A stretch of 64,000 nt of DNA from Musa acuminata AAA Group (lineage: Eukaryota; Streptophyta; Magnoliopsida; Zingiberales; Musaceae): assembly GCF_036884655.1 (NCBI RefSeq), contig NC_088355.1, positions 19,472,501-19,536,500 of the forward strand, written 5' to 3'. The notes beneath the pieces were generated by a model, which did not search any database, was not told where the DNA came from, and saw only the letters and a list, made by a program, of their open reading frames with translations. Made by a program: the position numbers and the translations under genes. Shown piece after piece: positions 34,858 to 44,455 of this stretch. Each line of letters starts with the position of its first letter. Position 1 is the stretch's first letter.

Positions 34858-35769
34858 TCATGTAATTTCGAAGTAAATTAGGGGGATTTCGATTACCTCA
34901 TCATTGTAGGCTGTTAAGGCGTAGTTTGCCGCCTTGCTTTTGTTGACTTTCTCTTCTTCGGAGGAGCTCGATTCATCCCAATTTTTGTTCTTCTTCTTGC
35001 GTTTAAAGCAAGTAGTTTGATTCTTTTTGCTTTTTAATTTTCGTTTCATCTGTAGTTTAAGTTCACCATCACTTGAGCTTATGCTCAAGTGGTCTTCAAA
35101 TGTTCTATGTTCCAAATCCTTCCTGTTCTTTGGAAGGTGGTTCTCAAGTTCTTCACGTGCATTGCACGTCATTTCATATGTGATCAATGAACCAATTAGT
35201 TCTTCAAGTGGAAAATGGTTCAAGTTTTTCGATTCTTGAATAGCAGTTACTTTTGAATCCCAAGTTTTAGAAAGTGAGCGCAAAACTTTGTTAACGAGTT
35301 CAAAATCCGAAAAGCTTTTACCAAGTGATTTTAAACCATTGACGACATCCGTAAAACGGGTGTACATGTCAACAACGGTTTCGCTTGGTTTCATATGAAA
35401 AAGCTCGAAATCAAGCAGTAAAATATTAACTTTCGAGTCTTTGACTCTACTAGTTCCCTCGTGCGTGATTTCAAGAGTGCGCCAAATATCGAAAGCCGTT
35501 TCACACGTAGAAATCCGATTGAACTCATTTTTGTCCAATGCGCAAAATAAGACATTCATAGCTTTTGCGTTTAAAGAAAAATTCTTCTTCTCCAAAACCG
35601 ACCATTCGTTCATCGGTTTGGAGGGAAGTTGAAAACCGTTTTCAATGATATTCCATAAATCCAGATTTAGAGAAATTAAGAAAACTCTCATTCGAGTTTT
35701 CCAATAAGTGTACTCCAATCCGTTAAAGAACGGTGGACGAAAGACCGAACAGCCCTCTTGAAAAGTCAT
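34858..35769 (-). CDS. gag: Gag of S2, intact frame
   Basis: 303 aa, uninterrupted, ATG start 37 nt inside the primer-binding site. UBN2-like copia Gag with RPPFFNG, YWKTRMRVFLIS, FCALDKNEFNRIS, MYTRFTDVV and LEELIGSLITYEM. The C-terminus is Ser/Glu-rich and Lys-rich. Where relatives have CCHC it keeps only TTCFKRKKKNK with a single Cys, then KAANYALTAYNDEV and a stop after YFEIT. It should assemble particles in the cytoplasm; without pol it would need enzymes supplied by a related autonomous element. Intact reading over 300 codons suggests recent activity. Confidence 0.9.
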   Translation of the reverse strand: MTFQEGCSVFRPPFFNGLEYTYWKTRMRVFLISLNLDLWNIIENGFQLPSKPMNEWSVLEKKNFSLNAKAMNVLFCALDKNEFNRISTCETAFDIWRTLEITHEGTSRVKDSKVNILLLDFELFHMKPSETVVDMYTRFTDVVNGLKSLGKSFSDFELVNKVLRSLSKTWDSKVTAIQESKNLNHFPLEELIGSLITYEMTCNAREELENHLPKNRKDLEHRTFEDHLSISSSDGELKLQMKRKLKSKKNQTTCFKRKKKNKNWDESSSSEEEKVNKSKAANYALTAYNDEVIEIPLIYFEIT

Positions 35770-35805
35770 TTCTCTCGGGAGTAAATCCGAAATGAGAAAT
35801 ATCCC

Positions 35806-35817
35806 GCTCTGATACCA
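35806..35817 (-). other. primer-binding site of S2 (initiator tRNA-Met)
   Basis: GCTCTGATACCA on the plus strand, i.e. TGGTATCAGAGC in element orientation, two bases inside the 5' LTR end. Confidence 0.9.
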
Positions 35818-35819
35818 AT

Positions 35820-38408
35820 TGTTAGGATCGAGAGCACTAAGAGGGGGGGGGGGTGAATTAGTGCAGCGGAAATCTTACAGCGATTAAAAACCAAAAGCTG
35901 CGTTCGTTCAAAAACTATTATGATGCAAAAGCTGATTCTCAGTTTGTATCTAAGTGCAGTTTGCGTCTAAGCGCAGATTGCGTCTAAGCGCAGTTTTGCG
36001 TCTAAGCGCAGTTTACGTCTAAACTCAGATTTACGTCTAAACACAGATTTACGTCTAAACGCAGATTTACGTCTAAACGCAGATTTACGTCTAAACGCAG
36101 TTTTACGTCTAAACGCAGATTTACGTCTAAACTCAGATTTACGTCTAAACTCAGATTTACGTCTAAACGCAGATTTACGTCTAAACGCAGTTTTACGTCT
36201 AGACGCAGATTTACGTCTAAACTTTGAAACTCGTTTGTATACTCGCAGAAGGCAGTATGCAGTTGAAATCAAGACGTAAACGTGAACTGAGATCTGATGA
36301 TTGTGCGAGGAAAGCCGATTTACGTCTGAATGCAGATTCGGAAGAATAGCACTTAGAACTTGTTCGTGAAAGCGCAGAGAGCAGTAGTAATGAAGGAGGT
36401 TTGCAGTAATGATAAAGTGCTCGAGAATAAACGCAAACCAGAGATTTAGAGTGGTTCGGTCAGCCTTGACCTACTCCACTTTTGGCTTCCTCCACCGACG
36501 AGGTTGCCGACGTCAACTAGGTGCCTTCCTTCAATAGGCGAAGGCCAAACTGCCCTTTTACAATTTCTCTCCTTTTGACAGGCTCAGGAGACAACCTTTA
36601 CAGACCTTTCTCTCCTCACTTTACAACTGAAAACTTGAAGAACAGAAGGAGGAGACTTAAAGGCTTTACAACACTTTTGAGCTCTTAGAATCACAGAAAA
36701 GATCAAGATTTCGGTGTAGGTCTGTATCTTTTCAGTGCTGAATGGGTGGGGTATTTATAGGCCCCAACCCAATTCAAAATTCGAGCTCAAAACGATCAAA
36801 TCGATCAAATCCCAGAATTCTGGGATCAGGCGGTTGCACCTCTTGACTGGAGAGGTGGCACCGCCTGGCAGAGCTCAAAGACTGAGCTCAGGCGATTGCT
36901 CCTCTCTGCCAGAGCTCGAAGACTGAGCTCGATGGTTGCATCACCTAGCAGAGCTCGAAGACTGAGCTCGGTGGTTGCACCGCCTGGCAGAGCTCGAAGT
37001 CTGAGCTCGGTGGTTGCATCACCTGGCAGAGCTCGAAACTGAGCTCAGGCTGATGCACCTCTCTGCCAGAGCTCGAAGACCGAGCTCGGTGATTGCATCA
37101 CCTAGCAGAGCTCGAGACTGAGCTCAGGCTGATGCACCTCTCTGCCTGAGCTCGAAGACTGAGCTCGATGGCTGCATCGCCTGGCAGAGCTCGAAACTTG
37201 AGCTCTGGCGGTGCAACCTCTTGACAGAGGAGGTTGCACCGCCCAGTCTATCTCGAAGACTGAGCTCTGGGCGGTTGCACCTCTTGGCTGGGGCGGTTGC
37301 ACCTCCCAGCCTCGCAGCCCTGGCGGTTGCACCTCCTGGCTGGGGCGGTTGCACCTCCCAACCTCACAGCCCTGGCGGTTGCACCTCCTGGCTGGGGCGG
37401 TTGCACCGCCCAATCTCGCTGGGAGACATAGCCTGGGCGGTTGCACCTCTTGGCTGGGGCGGTTGCACCTCTTTTACTATTCCAGCTCACTTGGTTTGGC
37501 TCCAAACTTGGTCCAAACCAGTCCGAACTTGGGCCTAATTGGCCCCTACTTGGGTTATAGGATTAACACCTAATCCTAACCCTAATTAACGTGCTAACTA
37601 TGAATTTAAAGACATTTTCTAAGCTATTACAAAGTCCGCAAGTCAAGACTTCTTCTAGCGAGCTTCCGGCAAACTTCCAGCGGTCTTCCGATGAACTCTC
37701 GGAAACCATTCTGCGGACTCCCGGCAAGCTCCTAGACTTCACGATTTGATCTTAGCGAGTTCCAACGAGCTTCGTCGGCAAGCTCCGATCTTTCTCGGCG
37801 AGCTCCGTGAACTTCCAACGAACCTTCCGGCGAGCTTCCGAAAAACCCTTCGGCAAGCTCCCAACTCATTCTCGGCTAGTTCCGGTAGCATTCCCGACGA
37901 ACCTTCGGACTTCCGTCGAACTCTCGAACTCGCAACAAATCCTTCGCGCTTGACTCCGACACTTTGTTTCGCTTTATGTCTTCATTGTTATCATAGTTAA
38001 TCCTGCACAACAAAACAAAACTTCAATCGAGACAATTAATCCTAAGCAATTAACCAAGTTGTCCGACATGTCATTAGTCCCTCGACGCTTCGTCCGATTC
38101 TTCGGCGCATCGTCCTCTCGTGCAGCCTATTGCCCAATCGGCCAGTTGACTCCGCAACTCCGATATCCTTGGCACAATACCCGCTCTTCTTGGCCCGATG
38201 CCCGAGTCCACGGCCCGAAGCCTTCTGTCGATACGCCGACCGATCCACCGGCCCGACGTCCAATCTTCTGACATGTTCCTTCGGCACAACATGATTTTCC
38301 TGCTTTAATTGTCTCATCCTGATCGAAGCATCCTGCGTCACTCAAAACGCAGATTAAATCATAAACATATATCAAGTGGTTTTCATCATCAAAATACGAG
38401 ATTCAACA
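35820..38408 (-). mobile_element. 5' LTR of S2
   Basis: 2589 bp, collinear with the 3' LTR. TATAAATA at 36759-36752, palindromic array 37475-36825, U3 block 38341-38042. Ends TGTTGAATC... and ...GATCCTAACA in element orientation. Confidence 0.95.
35952..36224 (-). repeat. 18-bp tandem array in the S2 5' LTR
   Basis: Same unit and similar copy number as in the 3' LTR. The order of unit variants differs slightly, pointing to small changes since insertion. Confidence 0.9.
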
Positions 38409-38460
38409 AGAGCCCCATGATTGTATTCCATCCAATTGTACCATTGAATAGCATCTCCTT
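38409..38460 (-). pseudogene. gypsy G1: gag, 5' fragment
   Basis: Short coding remnant with EGDAIQWYNWMEYNHGA, which runs on directly into the Gag fragment at 30129. It begins with one copy of the AGAGC target duplication of S2. Beyond 38460 the sequence switches to Sirevirus non-coding DNA, so G1 is truncated here. Confidence 0.8.
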
Positions 38461-39569
38461 CATGTGATGCTCCTCTCCCATGAATTCTTCCTTACTCTTA
38501 TGAAAGATGAATTTTATGAATTCCAATGGATATCTTGATCCTTGAAAGATGAATTTTAGTGTGTGATGATAACTTGCAAGAATGGCGATTTGATTTTACA
38601 TTGATATCTTGATCCTTTTCATGAATCTCTTCTCTTTGTTAAAATTGAAGCATGATTTAATGAAACTCATTTATTGTTTTGAATTTGACTTGATTCAAAT
38701 CATTTCATAAATTTGGTTCTTAATGAATTCTTTCCATACCTTTCTTCCTCTTTTCTTATTTTTATGACAAAGGAAGAAACAAACTTGCACATCTAAAGAA
38801 AAACCAAAAAATCATTGAGTAAAAATATTAGCTTATCCAAAAAGGTTATCATGAAAAGTTTTTGCTTACCTTCCTTTATGGCTTGAAACTTGGTATGAAA
38901 CTTGCTTAATTTTGTTTACCACACTTGCATTATTGAAAGGTTCTCCTTTTTATTGATGACATAGGGGGAGAAATGTGGTAAATTGATGACAAATTTATAT
39001 GTCTGCGATAAAATATATCTTGTCGTAAATGCTTGAATGTTTTACGAATGCCTAAAATATAATTGAAATCGTCAAATTCATCGTAAATACTTGAAACATA
39101 TCAAAATGTATTTCATATGCATTGTAGATACTTGAAATGTTTCATGAATGATAATTGTCATTATGATAAGGTATCATGAGCTTAACTTGCTATTTACAAT
39201 CGATATTATGCCTCGAAATGATGAATTATTATTTTTTATCAAGAATTATCATCTTGCTAAATTTGATATTTGAAATTCATACTTGAAAATGATGATTGTC
39301 TATCATCATTCGACATGAAAATGGATGTCAAGCCTTGACATTATTTTTTATTGATAAATATGTGGTATCGTATTTTGGATTGGTAAATCATGATAAGTAT
39401 CATGATGTGCATGTTTGATAAGTTTAAATGAATATAACTTATCAGTTTGATACTTGAATTTAAAAGCCTTTGAATTCAAGAATATCGTTTCTCAAGTATG
39501 ACATATAGATAAGGGGAGTTAAGGTTAACTCCGTCATCAATTGATTGTCATCATCAAAAAGGGGGAGAT
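38461..39569 (+). other. 3' non-coding region of element S3, with polypurine tract
   Basis: AT-rich DNA collinear, inverted, with the S4 region around 41290-41931 and 48430-48960. It holds a polypurine motif GACATAGGGGGAG (about 38959), the stem GGAGTTAAGGTTAACTCC (39515-39532) and the final tract AAAAAGGGGGAGAT against 39570. The 5' part of S3, including gag, is lost. Confidence 0.8.
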
Positions 39570-40800
39570 TGTTGAATCTCGGATTTTGATGATAAAAATA
39601 ATTGGTAAAGTGTTTGATCTAATCTATATGTTGAGATAAGTATGCAGGATTAACTACGATAGCAGTAAGGCATAAAGCAAATATTGGGCCGGAGTCAAAG
39701 ATTGGACGATACGTCGAAGATTCGGTCGATGTGCTAGAAGTTTGCTAGGAGCTCGCTAAGAGTTCATCGGGAGCTCGTCGAGAGTTCGCCAGGAGTTCGC
39801 CGGAAGTTCACTGGAAGTTCGTCGAGAAGTTCGTCGAAAGATTACCGAAAAACAATTGACATACCAAACAGAGATTACTTATTTAAATATCTTAATTATC
39901 GTAGTTAGACCTTAATTTGAGTTATGATTGGGTGGTAATCCCACTAACTCAATTAAGGGCCAACTGGGCCCTTAACAAGGCTGAACTGGGTCGGTTGAAC
40001 AACCCATTCAACACTTGAAATCATAGTCGGCGGTGGCACCGCTTGGTGACTCAATCTCCCAAGTGGTCTGGGTGGTGGTACCACCGACAGTTAATGTTGC
40101 CAAGTAGTGGTACCACCCCTGTTAGGCGATGTTACTGCTAGAGCATGGTCTCCAAGCTTTGTCAGGCAGTGGTACTGTCGAGTGTCAATATGTAGGCGAT
40201 AGTACCGCCCAATAATGGCGGTGGTATCATCAGTATCCCGAAATCCGGGGATGTGACACTTTTTGGCTCTAATTTTGAGGTCATTGGGGCCTATAAATAC
40301 CCCACCCTTTTCTGCATGAAAAAGCACAAAAGTGTAAACAATATCTTGTAATCTTGGGGTGTTAAAAGTGTTGTAAAAGTGCAAATGATCCTCCTCCTCC
40401 CTTTCTAGTGTTATGAACATTCAAAGAGAGGTGTGAGGCTTGTAAGGGTTATCTACTAAACCCATGAAAAGGAGAAAGTGTTGTAAAGAGGTTGTTGGTC
40501 TTCGCCTATTAAAAGAAGACCATTAGTGGACGTCGGTGATCTCGACGGAGGAGGAATCAGAAGTGGATGTAGGTCATAAAGATTAAACCACTATAAATTT
40601 TGGTTTGCATTTCTATTATTGTTATTTACTTTGCAATTGCTTCACTTCCTCCTTTCTTGGCTTTCACCACTCTTTCGAACAATCGCGTTTTTCAGCTATC
40701 TTCCGAAACCATTTTTTTAACGTACGAAGATTTTTAAATCGACGCTTTTATCCACTGCACTAATTCACCTCCCCCTCTCAGTACCGACTCGATCCTAACA
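39570..40800 (+). mobile_element. 3' LTR of S3
   Basis: 1231 bp, starting TGTTGAATCTCGG and ending TCGATCCTAACA. It lacks the 300-bp U3 block: CAGGATTAACTACGAT comes only about 75 bp from the start (39645). GGTGGTACC-type palindromes occupy 40025-40240, and a TATAAATA box is at 40292-40299. The terminal hairpin is partly decayed. Confidence 0.9.
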
Positions 40801-41289
40801 CAAACCAGTCCATTTACGGGCCCAGTTGGCCCCTAACTGAATTAGTGGGAGTACCTCCCAAACCTAACCCTAATTACATGCTAACTATGATTCTTAAGGC
40901 ATACACTAAGCAAATCAAATCTGGTTAGTCTAGGTTTCTTCCGACGAGCTTTCAGCGATCTTCCGGTGATCTTCTGACGATCTCTCGGTAATATTCCAGG
41001 GAACTCCCAACAAGCTCCTGGACTTCACGACGATCTTCTTCGTGAGTTCTGACAAACTTCTTTGGCAAGCTCTTGGACTTTTTGGTCAATCCCGATAGAA
41101 CTTTCGACGAAAGTCCGGACTTCCGATGAACTCTCGAACTCCCAATGAAATCTTGATCTTGACTCTGGCACTTCATTTTGCTTTATGCATTAATTACTAT
41201 CGTAATTAATCCTGAACACTTTTCTTAATATATAGATTTGATCAAATAATTTACCAATTGATTTAATCATCAAAATCCAAGATTCAACA
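40801..41289 (-). mobile_element. partial 3' LTR of S4 (U3 side only)
   Basis: Minus-strand LTR start at 41289 (TGTTGAATCTTGG), through the GTTAATCCTG block (41204-41219) and the GAAGTTCG-type zone, cut at 40801 where it meets the 3' end of S3. The R/U5 half is absent. Confidence 0.85.
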
Positions 41290-41931
41290 ATCTCCCCTTT
41301 TTTTATGATGACAATCAATTGATGACGGAGTTAACCTTAACTCCCCCTTAATATACTTGAGAAAAGACACTCTTGAATTCAAGGCTTTTGAATTCAAGCA
41401 TCAAACCGATAAGTTATATGCATTTAAACTTATCGACATACACATTATGATACCAATCATGATTTACCATCTCAAAATACGATACCATATATTTATCATA
41501 ATACAAATGATGTCAAGGCATGACATCTATTTTTTAAGTCCAATGATGATAGACAATCATCATTTTCAAGTATGATATGAATTTCAAATATGAAATTTAG
41601 CAAAATAATAATTCTCGATAAAAGATGACAATTCATCATTCCGAGGCATGATATCAATTGTAAATAGTAAGTTAAGCTCATGATACCTTATCATAATGAT
41701 AGACAATTATCAAGCATTCATGAAACATTTCAAGTTTCTACGATACATATGATTCATATGAAATACATTTTGATATGTTTCAAGTATTTGCGATGTGTTG
41801 CGATGTATTTGACAATTCTAATTATATTTCAAGCATTCGCAAAACATTCAAGAATTTATGATAAGATACATTTTATACATTTATCTCAAACATTCATAAT
41901 GCCAATTTGTCATCAATTTATTGTTGAATCT
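41290..41931 (-). other. polypurine tract and 3' non-coding region of S4 (distal part)
   Basis: Polypurine tract at 41290-41304, stem GGAGTTAACCTTAACTCC at 41327-41344, then AT-rich DNA rich in ATCATGA. S5 interrupts it at 41932. The sequence resumes without loss at 48430, as shown by alignment to S3 (ATCAATTTA|CACATTTCTCCCCC across the joint). Confidence 0.85.
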
Positions 41932-43472
41932 CGGATTTTGATGATGAAACTAATTGATTGTGTTTAGATGTTTAACTGCATTTTGAGTGATGCAGGTCTA
42001 CTCGATCAGGATTAGACAGTTAACGCAAGAGGAATTGACGTTGCGCCGGAGGAGATCACGTTAGGATATTGGATGGCAGAAGGCTTCGGACGTCGGGCAT
42101 CAGGCCAAGAGCGGAATTGCACCAAGGATATCGGGGTTGCGGAGGTCAACCGCCGATTGGGCAACAAGCCGCAAGAGAGGACGATGCGCTGAAGAATCGG
42201 ACGAAGCGCCAACCAATGACATGCCGGGCAACGTAATGTCGATTCGCGTCGTAATAACTATCTAGATCGGAGTAGAGTTTTGGCTTGCTGTGCAGGATTA
42301 ACTACGATAACGATGAAGACATAAAGCGAAACAAAGTGCAGAGTCAAGCACGAAGGATTCGTTGGGAGTTCAAGAGTTCGACGGAAGTCCGAAGGTTCGT
42401 CAGGAATGCTGCCGGAACTAGCCGAGAATGAGTAGGGAGCTTGCCGAAGGGATTTTCGGAAGCTCGCCGGAAGGTTCGTTGGAAGTTCGCGGAGCTCGCC
42501 GAGAAAGATCGGAGCTTGCAGAAGAAGCTCGTTGGAACTCGCCAAGATCAAATCGTGAAGTCTAGGAGCTTTCCGGGAGTCCGCAGAATGGTTTCCGAGA
42601 GTTTATCGGAAGACCGTCGGAAGTTCGTCGGAAGCTCGCCGGAAGAAGTCTTGACTTACGAACTTTGTAATAGCTTAGAAAATGTCTTTAAATTCGTAGT
42701 TAGCATGTTAATTAGGGTTAGGATTAGGTATTAATCCTATAACCTAAGTAGGGGCCAATTGGGCGCGAGTTCGGATTAGTTTGGGCCAAGATTGAAGCCA
42801 AACTAAGTAGGCTGAAAACACTGTAGACGGGCTGAAAACACTATAGGCGGTGGCACCGCTTGGCCGGGCGGTGGCACCGCCCAGCACTATCAGCTCGACA
42901 AGTGACAGGCGGTGGCACCGCCAGCATCGGGAACCCAACGAGAATTCAAATTTGAATCCTCTTGGGGCCTATAAATACCCCTCTATTCTCAGCTGAGAAC
43001 ACAACTTTTTGAGCAGCAAGAGTTTGAGAGAAAGGTCTTAGAAAAGTGTTAGCTTGTCTTCTTTTCAATTTGCTAGTGTTCACCTCATCTCTTCTAAAAA
43101 ATCTGTAAGATAGTGAACCGCTTGTAAAGAGTTGTAAGAGGGGTATTTACCCTTCCATTTTAAGATACTTGCTAGTGGAAGGTGGGAGCCTCATCGAAGA
43201 GGGGCCTCGCAAGTGGAGTAGGTTATTTGACCGAACCACTCTAAAATCGGCGTGATCCTTGGTTTGCATTTCATTATTGCTATTTACATTATTGCAAACC
43301 TTCTTATATGCTTTAGTTCCTTATTACTTTTGCTGCGCATATTTAAGAATACGCTTTCAAGATTAAGCTTTTCAAGTTCCGTTCTTATCGTACGAAAGAT
43401 TTTCTAAAACCGAAGTTTTAATCCGCTGCACTAATTCACCCCCCCCCTCTTAGTGCTGCTCCGATCCTAACA
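41932..43472 (+). mobile_element. 5' LTR of S5
   Basis: Starts TGTTGAATCTCGG and ends GATCCTAACA. It contains the U3 block (about 41990-42285), CAGGATTAACTACGAT (42293), GAAGTTCG zone (42345-42650), only three or four palindromic units (42845-42920), TATAAATA (42970-42977) and the terminal hairpin with a C-tract (43426-43455). Confidence 0.95.
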
Positions 43473-43474
43473 AT

Positions 43475-43486
43475 TAGTATCAGAGC
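43475..43486 (+). other. primer-binding site of S5 (initiator tRNA-Met, one mismatch)
   Basis: TAGTATCAGAGC, against TGGTATCAGAGC in S1, S2, S4 and S6. One G-to-A change; it may have arisen after insertion. Confidence 0.85.
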
Positions 43487-43522
43487 CACGGTTTTCTACT
43501 TTGGTTTAACACCCAAATAGAA

Positions 43523-44455
43523 ATGGCTCTTTATGGCTTTCAAGAGGGCTTATCGGTTGTTCGTCCACCGTTGTTTAACGGATCGGACTACACTTGTTGG
43601 AAAACTCGAATGAGAGTTTTCTTACTTTCTTTGGATTTGAATTTATGGCACATAGTCCAAAATGGATATGAAATGTCTTCTCTCCCAATGAACCATTGGA
43701 ATGATTTGGAGAAGAAGATGTTTTCTTTAAACGCAAAGGCTATGAATGCCTTATTTTGCGCTTTAGACAAAAATGAGTTCAATCGGATTTTTACGTGCGA
43801 AACGGCTTTTGATATTTGGCGAACACTTGAAATCACACATGAGGGAACTAGTAGAGTCAAAGACTCGAAAGTTAACATTTTAATGCATGATTTCGAGCTT
43901 TTTCAAATGAAGCCGAGCGAAACCATTGTTCACATGTACACCCGTTTTACGGATGTCGTCAATGGTTTACAAACTCTTGGCAAATGTTTCTCGAATTTTG
44001 AACTTGTTAGTAAGGTTTTACGATCACTTTCTAAAGCTTGGGAATCAAAAGTAATGGTAATACAAGAAACAAAAGATTTAAATATTTTTCCACTTGAAGA
44101 ACTTATCGGCTCATTGATGACATATGAAATGGTGCGCAATGCACACGATGAACATGATGAACAAAATCACCTTCCAAAGAACAGGAAGGATTTGGAACTT
44201 CGGACAAATGAATACCACTTGAGCGATGACTCAAGTGATGAGGACAATAATGAACTTGAACTTCGAACACTAAATCTTAATAAGTTTATGAAACAAAAAT
44301 CTAAAATAAACAATGAACTTGAACGGAGGAAGAAGCCAAAGAAAAGGAAGGCACCCGAGGAGAAAATCAAGAAAGACGAGGTGGCAAACTATGCCTCAAC
44401 TACTCTCAACAACGAGGTAATCGAAATCCCCCTAATTTATTTTGAAATTACATAA
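43523..44455 (+). CDS. gag: Gag of S5, intact frame
   Basis: 310 aa without interruption. UBN2-like copia Gag: LYGFQEGLSVVRPPLFNG, CWKTRMRVFL, FCALDKNEFNRIF, HEGTSRVKDSKVN, MYTRFTDVVNGL, LEELIGSLMTYEM. An acidic stretch (DDSSDEDNNELELR) and a basic stretch (ERRKKPKKRK) follow. It has no Cys in the C-terminal third, hence no zinc knuckle, and ends YFEIT like S2. It is presumed to be the particle protein, acting in the cytoplasm. RNA binding might rest on the basic tail; that is inference. Confidence 0.9.
   Translation: MALYGFQEGLSVVRPPLFNGSDYTCWKTRMRVFLLSLDLNLWHIVQNGYEMSSLPMNHWNDLEKKMFSLNAKAMNALFCALDKNEFNRIFTCETAFDIWRTLEITHEGTSRVKDSKVNILMHDFELFQMKPSETIVHMYTRFTDVVNGLQTLGKCFSNFELVSKVLRSLSKAWESKVMVIQETKDLNIFPLEELIGSLMTYEMVRNAHDEHDEQNHLPKNRKDLELRTNEYHLSDDSSDEDNNELELRTLNLNKFMKQKSKINNELERRKKPKKRKAPEEKIKKDEVANYASTTLNNEVIEIPLIYFEIT

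Larger units (their letters stand above)
30130..38408 (-). mobile_element. complete Sirevirus-like gag-only retrotransposon S2
   Basis: 8279 bp with two near-identical LTRs of 2603 and 2589 bp and a perfect 5-bp target duplication AGAGC (30125-30129 and 38409-38413). Minus-strand order: 5' LTR 38408-35820, tRNA-Met primer site, gag 35769-34858, 2.1 kb non-coding region, polypurine tract, 3' LTR 32732-30130. There is no pol coding sequence. By eye the two LTRs differ by only about a dozen or so substitutions and a few small indels, so insertion looks recent. It sits inside the gag of G1. Confidence 0.95.

Noticed and set aside
35952..36224. CRISPR-like appearance of regularly spaced short repeats
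   Set aside because: Contiguous 18-bp tandem repeat without spacers, in a eukaryotic LTR.
42716..42745. Telomere-like ATTAGGGTTAGGATTAGG (also 27678, 47580 and inverted at 31890, 37560)
   Set aside because: Only one or two degenerate units at a fixed place in related LTRs; not an interstitial telomere array.
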